64,000 bases of DNA, taken from positions 292,992 to 356,991 of the forward strand of contig NZ_JBBMER010000004.1 of the NCBI RefSeq assembly GCF_040096455.1, in the 5' to 3' direction. Source of the stretch: Lachnospira rogosae (GTDB lineage Bacteria > Bacillota > Clostridia > Lachnospirales > Lachnospiraceae). Position numbers and translations under genes: made by a program. Of the stretch, positions 8,492 through 16,972 are shown one piece after another (within the stretch, counting starts at the first letter, position 1; every line of letters begins with the position of its first letter). Under the pieces are notes generated by a model, which saw only the letters and a program-made list of their open reading frames with translations, made no database searches and was not told the origin of the DNA.

Positions 8492-8596
8492 CAATATATA
8501 TATATTCATTTATAATTCCACAATATGATTTCAATTGATTAATATATTAGGTCAATTGTGGAAAGGAGAGACCACATTAAAAGTGGCTGTTATATA

Positions 8597-9175
8597 ATGG
8601 AAATTCAGATATTACATTGGTTTGAAACATTACATAACCCAATAACTAATCCAATATTTTATGTGATTACTACATTGGGGAATGCAGGCTGGTTCTGGAT
8701 AGTATTAGCTGTGCTTATGCTTACAGTTCTTCCTAAGAAATATAAAAAAGCAGGGCTTACAATGGCAATAGCACTTATATTGTCGCTTATATTCTGTAAT
8801 GGAATAATGAAGCATCTATGGGCAAGACCAAGAGCATTCTGGGTAGTTGGACAGAATTTTGTTGTTGGCAATGAATTCGAGAATTTATATGGAATATTTA
8901 ATTCTATTCACGATTATTCGTTCCCATCAGGACATTCGTCAGCTTCGTTTGCTGCGGCAGTGTCAATATTTATGTGGAGAAAGAAGGAAGGAAGTGCGGC
9001 ACTGGTACTTGCGGCACTTATAGCATTTTCTAGACTGTACTTTACAGTACATTATCCAACAGATGTGCTTGTCGGTACAATCACAGGTGCATTATATGGT
9101 GTAGCGGCTTATTTTATTGTTAAGGCACTTATGAATAAAGTCCCAAAGCTTAATGCTATATTTAATAAGCAGTAA
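8597..9175 (+). CDS. PAP2 family phosphatase, undecaprenyl-diphosphatase type
   Basis: This multi-spanning membrane phosphatase has the three PAP2 motifs: KHLWARPR, FPSGHSSASF and SRLYFTVHYPTD. Members of this type (BcrC/PgpB-like) recycle undecaprenyl pyrophosphate or hydrolyse lipid phosphates on the outer membrane face. It has about 192 residues with five or six helices. The start is uncertain: ATG 8597 has only weak AGTGG upstream, whereas GAAAGGAG at 8561-8568 fits no ATG or GTG and would suit an ATT codon at 8576. GTG 8558 precedes that ribosome site and is unlikely. The substrate cannot be fixed from sequence. Confidence 0.85.
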   Translation: MEIQILHWFETLHNPITNPIFYVITTLGNAGWFWIVLAVLMLTVLPKKYKKAGLTMAIALILSLIFCNGIMKHLWARPRAFWVVGQNFVVGNEFENLYGIFNSIHDYSFPSGHSSASFAAAVSIFMWRKKEGSAALVLAALIAFSRLYFTVHYPTDVLVGTITGALYGVAAYFIVKALMNKVPKLNAIFNKQ

Positions 9176-9220
9176 TAATGAAATAGTAATGATAATATAA
9201 ATTGTAATTATGTTAAAAAT

Positions 9221-9305
9221 AAAGGCTGTCCGATTATGATATGGCTAATCTTTACAGAACATTTTGTGTCAGGTAAAGAGGCATATCAATATTGGACAGC
9301 CTTTT
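9221..9305 (+). terminator. Long nested hairpin, likely terminator
   Basis: AAAGGCTGTCC (9221-9231) pairs with GGACAGCCTTT (9294-9304). Inside, GATATG pairs with CATATC and CTTTAC (9251-9256) with GTAAAG (9273-9278), giving an 85-nt imperfect hairpin ending in TTTT. It separates the PAP2 gene from the phosphoketolase unit. Confidence 0.65.
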
Positions 9306-9348
9306 GTGATAGTGCTTGTATTTTTTATGTATTTTTGTGAAAGCTATA

Positions 9349-9376
9349 TTGACATTTAATTAAGATGTGCTAATAT
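9349..9376 (+). promoter_or_regulatory. Promoter of the phosphoketolase gene
   Basis: A consensus TTGACA at 9349-9354 and TAATAT at 9371-9376 are 16 bp apart. A large inverted repeat starts right after the -10 box. Confidence 0.7.
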
Positions 9377-9428
9377 AAAATCACTTTTGTAAAATATATT
9401 TATAAAAGATATTTACAGAAGTGATTTT
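9377..9428 (+). promoter_or_regulatory. Inverted repeat at the phosphoketolase start site
   Basis: The 17-base arm at 9377-9393 (starting AAAATCACTTTTG) matches the reverse complement of 9412-9428 at 16 of 17 positions, with an 18-nt AT-rich spacer. Placed at the predicted transcription start, it can be a repressor operator or, because the right arm ends in TTTT, an attenuator. The ROK protein encoded at 15796 is one candidate ligand. Confidence 0.5.
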
Positions 9429-9484
9429 AAAATAGATAACAATTATTAAGTGGCAATATTATTGTCATAGAAATGAGGTTAAGG

Positions 9485-11872
9485 ATGAACGAAGAAATGT
9501 GTGTTGAAAAGATGCCAATTACAGATGAATATCTTGAAAAGATGGACGCATATTGGAGAGCTGCCAATTACTTAGCAGCTGCCCAGCTTTATCTTTTAGA
9601 TAATCCTCTCTTAAGAGAGCCTTTAAAGAAGGAACATATTAAGAAGAAAATCGTAGGTCACTGGGGTACAGTTCCGGGTCAGAATTTCGTTTACTGTCAT
9701 ATGAACAGAGCTATTAAGAAGTATGATCTTGATATGGTGCTTATATCCGGTCCTGGTCACGGCGGCAATTTCTTTGTAGCTAACTCATACCTTGAGGGAA
9801 CATACAGCGAAGTATATCCGAATGTAAGTCAGGATATGAACGGATTAAAGAAGCTTTGCAAACAGTTCTCGTTCCCAGGAGGAATATCAAGCCACGTTGC
9901 ACCTGAGACACCAGGTTCAATTAATGAGGGTGGTGAGCTTGGTTATTCGATAGCACATGCATTTGGTTCGGTATTTGACAATCCGGATCTTATAACAACT
10001 TGTATTGTTGGTGATGGTGAAGCTGAGACAGGACCACTTGCTACAGCATGGCATTCTAATAAGTTCCTCAATCCTGTGACAGACGGAGCAGTGCTTCCAA
10101 TATTACACCTTAATGGATATAAGATAAGCAACCCTACAATATTCTCACGTATATCACACGATGAGATAGAAAGTTTCTTCCACGGATGTGGCTGGAAACC
10201 ATATTTTGTTGAGGGCAATGATCCAATGACAATGCATAGAAAGATGGCAGAGACATTAGATACTGTTATTGAGGAGATTAAGGAAATACAGAGAGAAGCA
10301 AGAGAAGAAGGTAAGACAGAAAGACCATTCTGGCCTATGATTGTACTTAGAACACCAAAGGGCTGGACAGGACCAAAGGTTGTTGATGGCAAGGAAATTG
10401 AGGGAACTTTCAGGGCACATCAGGTTCCAATTATGATGGATAGACCAGAACATTTACAGCAGCTTAATGATTGGCTTGAAAGCTATAAGCCAGAAGAATT
10501 GTTTGATGAAAATGGCAGATTAATTCCAGAGTTAAGAGCACTTGCACCAAAAGGAGATCACAGAATAAGTGCCAATCCTCACGCTAATGGTGGTAAGCTT
10601 TTAAGAGATTTAAGACTTCCAGATTTCAGGGATTACGGCGTTGACGTACCTTTCCCAGGAGCACAAGATGGTCAGGATATGATTGAACTTGGAGGTTTTG
10701 TAAGAGATATATTCAAGTTAAATGAAGAAACTAAGAACTTCCGTATCTTTGGACCAGATGAAACAATGTCTAACAGATTAGGCAAAGTATTTGAGGAGAC
10801 TAACAGGGATTGGAATAATGTTCTTAAGGATAATGATGAATTCCTTGCCAAGGACGGACGTGTAATGGATTCAATGCTTTCGGAGCATATGTGTGAAGGC
10901 TGGTTAGAAGGATATCTTCTTACAGGACGTCATGGTTTCTTTGCAAGCTATGAAGCATTTATCAGAATAGTAGACTCTATGGCGGCACAGCACGCTAAAT
11001 GGTTAAAGGTATGTTCACAGCTTCCTTGGAGACAGTCAATTGCTTCACTTAACCTTATTCTTTCATCAAATGTATGGCAGCAGGATCATAACGGATTTAC
11101 ACATCAGGATCCAGGCTTCCTTGACCATATAGCTAATAAGAAGGCGGATGTGGTAAGAATGTATCTTCCACCAGATACTAACTGCTTGCTTTCTTGCTTT
11201 GACCATTGCATAAGAAGCCGTGATTATGTCAATGTGCTTGTTACATCTAAGCACCCAAGACCACAGTGGCTTACTATGGAACAGGCTGTTAAGCACTGTA
11301 CACAGGGTGTTGGCATATGGGAATGGGCAAGTAATGACCAGGGAGAAGAACCAGATGTAGTAATTGCTGGCTGTGGTGAGACACCTACACTTGAAGCACT
11401 TGCGGCTGTTACAATATTAAGAGATAATATGCCTGATTTAAAGATTAGATTTATAAATGTAGTCGATTTATTCAAGTTACAGTCTAATACACAGCACCCT
11501 CACGGTCTGTCAGATACAGATTATGACGCTTTATTTACAAAGGATAAGCCAATTATATTTGCATTCCACGGCTATCCAACACTTATACACGAGCTTACAT
11601 ATTACAGACATAACAGAAATCTTCAGGTATTCGGTTATCAGGAGGAGGGTACGATTACAACTCCATTTGATATGAGAGTACAGAACGAGATTGACCGTTA
11701 TCATCTTGTACAGGCTGTTATTAATGCACTTCCACAGCTTGGCAACAAAGGTTCATATCTTCTCCAGAAGATGAGAGATACTTTAGTTGCACATAAGCAA
11801 TATATAAGCGAGTATGGTATGGATCTTCCAGAGGTACAGGAATGGAAGTGGCATACACCAGATAATAAATAA
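9485..11872 (+). CDS. xfp: Phosphoketolase (xylulose-5-P / fructose-6-P)
   Basis: This TPP-dependent enzyme splits xylulose 5-phosphate (and often fructose 6-phosphate) with phosphate into acetyl phosphate plus glyceraldehyde 3-phosphate (or erythrose 4-phosphate). The 795-residue length is typical. Visible motifs include the N-terminal GHWGTVPGQNF, GPGHGG, the TPP/Mg site GDGEAETGPLATAWHSNKF, and the C-terminal FGYQEEGTITTPFDM. ATG 9485 is preferred over ATG 9473 because ATGAGG then serves as the ribosome site, as in several other genes here. Downstream xylulokinase would supply its substrate. It has its own strong promoter. Confidence 0.95.
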   Translation: MNEEMCVEKMPITDEYLEKMDAYWRAANYLAAAQLYLLDNPLLREPLKKEHIKKKIVGHWGTVPGQNFVYCHMNRAIKKYDLDMVLISGPGHGGNFFVANSYLEGTYSEVYPNVSQDMNGLKKLCKQFSFPGGISSHVAPETPGSINEGGELGYSIAHAFGSVFDNPDLITTCIVGDGEAETGPLATAWHSNKFLNPVTDGAVLPILHLNGYKISNPTIFSRISHDEIESFFHGCGWKPYFVEGNDPMTMHRKMAETLDTVIEEIKEIQREAREEGKTERPFWPMIVLRTPKGWTGPKVVDGKEIEGTFRAHQVPIMMDRPEHLQQLNDWLESYKPEELFDENGRLIPELRALAPKGDHRISANPHANGGKLLRDLRLPDFRDYGVDVPFPGAQDGQDMIELGGFVRDIFKLNEETKNFRIFGPDETMSNRLGKVFEETNRDWNNVLKDNDEFLAKDGRVMDSMLSEHMCEGWLEGYLLTGRHGFFASYEAFIRIVDSMAAQHAKWLKVCSQLPWRQSIASLNLILSSNVWQQDHNGFTHQDPGFLDHIANKKADVVRMYLPPDTNCLLSCFDHCIRSRDYVNVLVTSKHPRPQWLTMEQAVKHCTQGVGIWEWASNDQGEEPDVVIAGCGETPTLEALAAVTILRDNMPDLKIRFINVVDLFKLQSNTQHPHGLSDTDYDALFTKDKPIIFAFHGYPTLIHELTYYRHNRNLQVFGYQEEGTITTPFDMRVQNEIDRYHLVQAVINALPQLGNKGSYLLQKMRDTLVAHKQYISEYGMDLPEVQEWKWHTPDNK

Positions 11873-11942
11873 TGGTTATAAAACTAGTTAGTGAATAATT
11901 GAGTGATTTATATAAAATATTTTATAAAAGCTGCTTAATGTA

Positions 11943-11971
11943 TTGCAAAATGTACAAAAAAATAATATTAT
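11943..11971 (+). promoter_or_regulatory. Putative promoter of the isomerase-xylulokinase operon
   Basis: TTGCAA at 11943-11948 and TATTAT at 11966-11971 are 17 bp apart, about 110 bp before the isomerase start. Confidence 0.5.
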
Positions 11972-12007
11972 ATAAGTAACTTTTTGAAATGTATTTATTA
12001 AAAGTAA

Positions 12008-12038
12008 GGGGATACGTCATATAGCAGGATGTGTCCCC
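12008..12038 (+). promoter_or_regulatory. Leader hairpin before the isomerase gene
   Basis: GGGGATAC (12008-12015) pairs with GTGTCCCC (12031-12038) with one wobble and a 15-nt loop. No U-run follows, so it is not a terminator. It may be a leader structure or operator within the transcript. Confidence 0.35.
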
Positions 12039-12080
12039 ATACTTGTAGTAACGGGTGTTACAGAAATGGAGGATTTTACA

Positions 12081-13565
12081 ATGAATAACAAACCATCTAT
12101 TAAAATCGGAATTGTGGCAGTGAGCAGGGACTGTTTCCCAGAGAGCCTGTCAGTGAACAGAAGAAAAGCTTTAGTTGAGGCTTACAAGAACAAATATAAT
12201 GCAGATGAAATATATGAATGTCCAATATGTATAGTCGAAAGCGAGATACATATGCAGCAGGCATTAGAAGATGTCAAGAAAGCTGGCTGTAATGCTTTAT
12301 GTGTATATCTTGGTAATTTTGGACCAGAAATTGCAGAAACTATGCTTGCTAAATATTTTGACGGACCTAAGATGTTCGTTGCGGCAGCAGAAGAAACATC
12401 AGCTAATGGAGGCCTTGTAGGTAACAGAGGAGATGCTTATTGTGGTATGCTTAATGCAAGCTACAACCTGAAATTAAGAGGAGTTAAGGCATATATTCCG
12501 GAATATCCAGTAGGAACAGCAAGTGAATGTGCAGATATGATTCACGAATTCATACCGGTTGCAAAGGCTGTATATGCGTTAAATAATCTTAAGATTATAA
12601 GCTTTGGACCAAGACCTAATAATTTCCTCGCCTGCAATGCACCAATTAACCAGTTATACAATCTTGGCGTTGAGATAGAAGAGAATTCAGAGCTTGACCT
12701 TTTTGAAAGCTATAATAATCACGCAGGAGATGAGAGAATTCCAGCGGTTATAAAGAGTATGGAGAAGGAATTAGGAGAAGGTAATAAGAAACCTGAGATA
12801 CTTTCGAAGCTTGCACAGTATGAGCTTACACTTCTTGACTGGGTAGAAGCACATAAGGGTTCAAGAAAATATGTTGCAATCGCAGGAAAATGCTGGCCAG
12901 CATTTCAGACACAATTTGGCTTTGTTCCTTGCTATGTTAATTCACGTCTTACAGCTATGGGAATACCTGTATCCTGTGAGGTTGATATATACGGAGCTTT
13001 AAGTGAATTCATAGGAACAGTTGTAAGCGATGATGTTGTTACACTTCTTGATATTAATAATACGGTTCCATCAGATATATACGAAGAAGATATTAAGGGC
13101 AGATTCAATTATACAATTAAGGATACATTTATGGGCTTCCATTGTGGCAATACAGCAGCGTGCAAGCTTTCATTCTGTGAGATGAAGAACCAGATGATTA
13201 TGGCACGTTCACTTCCAGAAGAAGTTACTAACGGAACACTTGAGGGAGATATTGTACCTGGTGATATTACATTTTTCAGGTTACAGAGTACTTCAGACAG
13301 CCAGTTAAGGGCGTATGTTGCACAGGGTGAAGTTCTTCCTGTAAGAACACGTTCATTTGGTGCTATAGGAATATTTGCAATTAATGAAATGGGAAGATTT
13401 TACAGACACGTGCTTGTTGAGAAGAATTATCCTCATCATGGGGCAGTAGCATTTGGACATTATGGAAAGGCTTTGTTTGATGTGTTTAAGTATCTTGGCG
13501 TTGAGGACATATCATATAACCAGCCGGCAGGCGTGCTTTATAAGTCAGAAAATCCTTTTGCATAG
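12081..13565 (+). CDS. L-fucose/L-arabinose isomerase family protein
   Basis: This is a cytoplasmic metal-dependent aldose-ketose isomerase of the FucI/AraA fold, 494 residues. Segments supporting the fold are the N-terminal IGIVAVSRDCFP, CEVDIYGALSEF and FHCGNTA...CEMKNQ, the last typical of fucose-isomerase-like proteins. The sugar is uncertain: L-fucose, D-arabinose and L-arabinose are the usual options, yet the next genes are xylulokinase and a transaldolase-like gene and no fuculose kinase or aldolase is present. The operon therefore implies a pentose product feeding xylulose 5-phosphate. GGAGG at 12068-12072 supports ATG 12081 rather than ATG 12066. Confidence 0.8.
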   Translation: MNNKPSIKIGIVAVSRDCFPESLSVNRRKALVEAYKNKYNADEIYECPICIVESEIHMQQALEDVKKAGCNALCVYLGNFGPEIAETMLAKYFDGPKMFVAAAEETSANGGLVGNRGDAYCGMLNASYNLKLRGVKAYIPEYPVGTASECADMIHEFIPVAKAVYALNNLKIISFGPRPNNFLACNAPINQLYNLGVEIEENSELDLFESYNNHAGDERIPAVIKSMEKELGEGNKKPEILSKLAQYELTLLDWVEAHKGSRKYVAIAGKCWPAFQTQFGFVPCYVNSRLTAMGIPVSCEVDIYGALSEFIGTVVSDDVVTLLDINNTVPSDIYEEDIKGRFNYTIKDTFMGFHCGNTAACKLSFCEMKNQMIMARSLPEEVTNGTLEGDIVPGDITFFRLQSTSDSQLRAYVAQGEVLPVRTRSFGAIGIFAINEMGRFYRHVLVEKNYPHHGAVAFGHYGKALFDVFKYLGVEDISYNQPAGVLYKSENPFA

Positions 13566-13614
13566 TTAAGATTATAACGTAAATAGATAATAGTTTATAG
13601 AAATGGGGTGTGGT

Positions 13615-15087
13615 ATGTATTATATAGGTGTTGACCTTGGGACATCTTCGGTTAAGCTGATATTGATGGAACCAACAGGTGATATTGTAAATACAGTATC
13701 TAAGACTTATCCTATAAGCTTTCCAAAGCCAGGCTGGTCAGAGCAAAATCCGACAGACTGGTATGATAAGACCTGTGAGGGAATCAAAGAGCTTATAAAG
13801 GATATAGATAAGGACAAGGTTGCAGGAATAAGCTTCGGAGGTCAGATGCACGGTCTTGTTATTCTTGATGAGAATGATAATGTAATAAGACCGGCAATTC
13901 TTTGGAATGATGGAAGAACAACTAAGGAATGTGATTATCTTAATAATGAGATTGGAAAGGATAAGCTTACAGAATATACAGCGAATATAGCATTTGCTGG
14001 CTTTACGGCTCCTAAGCTTCTCTGGGTTAAGAATAATGAGCCTGACAATTTCAAAAAGATTGCTAAGATAATGCTTCCTAAAGATTATATAGCCTACAGG
14101 CTTACAGGAGTACATTGCACAGATGTATCGGATGCGTCAGGTATGCTTTTATTAGATGTTAAAAAGCGTGACTGGTCAGAAGAGATGATTAACATATGCA
14201 AAATTTCAAGAAAACAGCTTCCGGCTTTGTATGAAAGCTACGAAAAGGTTGGCTGTATTACTAAAGAAGCTGCTATGGAGCTTGGACTTCCAGACAATGT
14301 ATGTGTAGCTGCTGGAGCAGGTGATAATGCTGCTGCGGCAGTAGGTACTGGAACTGTTGGGGACGGAATGTGCAATATTTCTCTTGGAACAAGCGGAACA
14401 ATATTTATATCAAGCAGTAACTTTAGCGTTGATAATAATAATGCACTTCATTCCTTTGACCACGCGGACGGCTATTATCATCTTATGGGCTGTATGTTAA
14501 GTGCAGCTTCCTGCAATGGCTGGTGGATGGATAATATTTTAAAGGATACAGATTACAAAGAAGCACAGTCACATATAACTAAAGATATGCTTGGCAATAA
14601 TCATATATATTTTCTTCCATATCTTATGGGAGAGCGTTCACCACATAATGACCCGCTTGCAAGAGCAACATTTACAGGAATGACTATGGACAGCACAAGG
14701 ACAGATATGACACAGGCGGTGCTTGAGGGTGTTGCATTTGCGATAAGGGACTCTTTTGAGATTGCCAGGTCGCTTGGAATTAACATCACAGAAACCAAGA
14801 TGTGCGGTGGTGGTGCTAAGAGTGAGCTTTGGTGTACAATTATGGCTAATGTGCTGGGAATTAAAGTACATCTGTTAAAGTCAGAAGAGGGTCCGTCTAT
14901 GGGAGCTGCTATGCTTGCTATGGTGGCGGCTGGTGAATATGAAAATGTTAAGCAGGCGGCAGACAGCATTGTTGGAATATGTAGGACAATCGAGCCGGAA
15001 AAAGACATTGCAGACAGGTATAATTCACGTTATAATACATTTAAAGACATATATCCTGCATTAAAAGGGGTATTTGAGAAAATGTAA
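13615..15087 (+). CDS. xylB: Xylulokinase (FGGY family)
   Basis: It phosphorylates D-xylulose to xylulose 5-phosphate with ATP. The 490 residues carry the FGGY opening YIGVDLGTSSVK, the xylulokinase-specific GQMHGLV and RPAILWNDGRT segment, LWVKNNEP, GAGDNAAAAVG, and the C-terminal ATP motif GGGAKSELW. It sits between the isomerase and the transaldolase-like gene, and phosphoketolase is encoded upstream, giving a route from a pentose to acetyl phosphate. ATG 13615 is preferred because GGGGTG lies just before it; ATG 13603 lacks a ribosome site. Confidence 0.92.
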   Translation: MYYIGVDLGTSSVKLILMEPTGDIVNTVSKTYPISFPKPGWSEQNPTDWYDKTCEGIKELIKDIDKDKVAGISFGGQMHGLVILDENDNVIRPAILWNDGRTTKECDYLNNEIGKDKLTEYTANIAFAGFTAPKLLWVKNNEPDNFKKIAKIMLPKDYIAYRLTGVHCTDVSDASGMLLLDVKKRDWSEEMINICKISRKQLPALYESYEKVGCITKEAAMELGLPDNVCVAAGAGDNAAAAVGTGTVGDGMCNISLGTSGTIFISSSNFSVDNNNALHSFDHADGYYHLMGCMLSAASCNGWWMDNILKDTDYKEAQSHITKDMLGNNHIYFLPYLMGERSPHNDPLARATFTGMTMDSTRTDMTQAVLEGVAFAIRDSFEIARSLGINITETKMCGGGAKSELWCTIMANVLGIKVHLLKSEEGPSMGAAMLAMVAAGEYENVKQAADSIVGICRTIEPEKDIADRYNSRYNTFKDIYPALKGVFEKM

Positions 15088-15141
15088 TTGATGTATCTGG
15101 CATAATAATAACAGATAGTGTATATGCAGAATGGAGGTTTT

Positions 15142-15795
15142 ATGAAATTTTTTATTGATACGGCAAATGTTGATGATATCAGAAAAGCTAATGATATGGG
15201 TGTAATCTGCGGAGTTACAACTAATCCATCATTAATTGCCAAAGAAGGCAGAGATTTTAATGAAGTAATTAAAGAGATTACAAGTATTGTTGATGGACCT
15301 ATAAGTGGTGAAGTTAAGGCAACTACAGTAGATGCGGAAGGAATGATTAAAGAGGGCCGTGAGATTGCTGCGATTCATCCTAATATGGTAGTTAAGATTC
15401 CTATGACAGTAGAAGGCCTTAAAGCAGTTAAGGTGCTTTCAGCAGAAGGAATAAAGTGTAATGTAACACTTATCTTTTCAGCTAATCAGGCACTTTTAGC
15501 AGCAAGAGCAGGTGCAGCATATGTATCCCCATTCCTTGGAAGACTTGATGATATATCACAGCCGGGTATCCAGCTTATTGAAGATATTGTTGGTATATTT
15601 TCTAATTATGATATCCAGACAGAGATTATATGTGCAAGTGTAAGAAATCCTATACATATAACAGACTGTGCACTTGCAGGAGCTGACATAGCAACTGTTC
15701 CTTATAAGGTTATTGAGCAGATGGTTCATCACCCATTAACAGATGCAGGTATTGAGAAGTTCCAGAAAGATTATAAGGCAGTATTTGGAGAATAA
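15142..15795 (+). CDS. Transaldolase-like protein (TalC/fructose-6-P aldolase subfamily)
   Basis: A 217-residue single-domain Schiff-base aldolase of the short transaldolase group. Motifs are MKFFIDTAN at the start, GVTTNPSLIAKEG, VKIPMT (the lysine is the predicted Schiff-base residue), and NVTLIFSANQALLAARAGA. Members either transfer dihydroxyacetone between sugar phosphates or act as fructose-6-phosphate aldolases; sequence alone does not separate the two. GGAGG at 15132-15136 places the start at ATG 15142. Its stop abuts the next gene's ATG, so it belongs to the pentose operon. Confidence 0.9.
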   Translation: MKFFIDTANVDDIRKANDMGVICGVTTNPSLIAKEGRDFNEVIKEITSIVDGPISGEVKATTVDAEGMIKEGREIAAIHPNMVVKIPMTVEGLKAVKVLSAEGIKCNVTLIFSANQALLAARAGAAYVSPFLGRLDDISQPGIQLIEDIVGIFSNYDIQTEIICASVRNPIHITDCALAGADIATVPYKVIEQMVHHPLTDAGIEKFQKDYKAVFGE

Positions 15796-16953
15796 ATGAT
15801 TTCATCACAGAAAATAACAACGTCAGAGGTTAGAAAGTATAATAAGAACAGAATATTTAAGCTTATATATAACAGCAGTGCAATATCAAGGCAGGAGATT
15901 GCGGATACACTTGGATTGTCACTTCCGACAATCAACCAGAATATCAAGCTTTTAAAAGATTCAGGGCTTATAGTTATGGAGGGTAGTTTTGACTCAACAG
16001 GAGGAAGAAAAGCCCAGATGATTATGGTAAATGCTGATGCAAGATTTGCAATAAGCGTTAACGTCCGTGCTAATGAATTAAAGGTGGCACTTATAGATCT
16101 TAATGGAGAGATAAGAAGCCAGAAAAGTGTTGATATTGAATTCAGTCCGGAAAGTGATTATGGAGTTAAGGTATCAGAGCTTGTCGATGATATAATAGAG
16201 GAGAATAATATTAATACTGATAATATACTTGGCATAGGAATAACTATGCCGGGTATATTCAATAGTGATAATACAATGATAATTTCATCTCCACCACTTA
16301 ACACAAGAGACTATAAGACTGATAACATTACGAGTCGTCTTAAGTATGATTATACTGTACAGAACGATGCAAGAGCCAGTGCATTTGCTGATTACTGGTA
16401 TTCCCATAAGAATGAAAATGCTCATATGGACGAGTCCTATCACGACAAATTCTATCTTATGATTAATGATGGAGTTGGTGGTGCGTGTGTAAGCAATGAT
16501 AAGATTGTGCAGGGAGAGCATAACAGATATGGTGAATTTGGACATATGACTTTATATCCTGACGGAAGAAAATGTATGTGCGGAAAGAAGGGCTGTGTTG
16601 AAAGTTATCTTTCAGCAAGAAATCTTTCATCAGACCTTGGCATACAGATAGATGAATTCTTTAAGAAAGCATCTGAGGGTGATGCACAATGCGTCAAAGT
16701 TCTTGATGAATATCTTGATAATCTTACAACAGGAATTAATAATCTGTATGTTATATTTGACAGGGATATAGTAATTGGTGGATTTGTTTCAAGATATCTG
16801 TTAGAATATGAAGAGAATATAAGACAAAGACTTATTGATAAATATTCTTTTGATACAGATGGAAGATATTTTTCGATTTCAAGCTGTACATCAGAGAGAA
16901 CGGATACAGGAGCGGCAATAATGTTTTTGTCTGAATTCATTAATAGTATTTAA
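15796..16953 (+). CDS. ROK family transcriptional repressor (XylR-like)
   Basis: The 385 residues have an N-terminal winged helix-turn-helix (SRQEIADTLGLSLPTINQNIKLLKDSGLI) followed by a sugar-kinase-like ROK domain. The ROK zinc site appears as GEFGHM...C.CGKKGCVESY. ROK repressors of this XylR/NagC layout release DNA when a sugar binds. The ATG directly follows the stop of the transaldolase-like gene, and GGAG at the end of that gene is its ribosome site, so it is the last gene of the pentose operon and probably regulates it. Candidate operator: the inverted repeat at 9377-9428. Confidence 0.9.
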   Translation: MISSQKITTSEVRKYNKNRIFKLIYNSSAISRQEIADTLGLSLPTINQNIKLLKDSGLIVMEGSFDSTGGRKAQMIMVNADARFAISVNVRANELKVALIDLNGEIRSQKSVDIEFSPESDYGVKVSELVDDIIEENNINTDNILGIGITMPGIFNSDNTMIISSPPLNTRDYKTDNITSRLKYDYTVQNDARASAFADYWYSHKNENAHMDESYHDKFYLMINDGVGGACVSNDKIVQGEHNRYGEFGHMTLYPDGRKCMCGKKGCVESYLSARNLSSDLGIQIDEFFKKASEGDAQCVKVLDEYLDNLTTGINNLYVIFDRDIVIGGFVSRYLLEYEENIRQRLIDKYSFDTDGRYFSISSCTSERTDTGAAIMFLSEFINSI

Positions 16954-16972
16954 CAAGAGGGACAGAGGCGAG

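Noticed and set aside
8558..8596. GTG start for the PAP2 protein
   Set aside because: The GTG sits just before the ribosome site GAAAGGAG, so it cannot use it; ATG 8597 (or a rare ATT at 8576) is more plausible.
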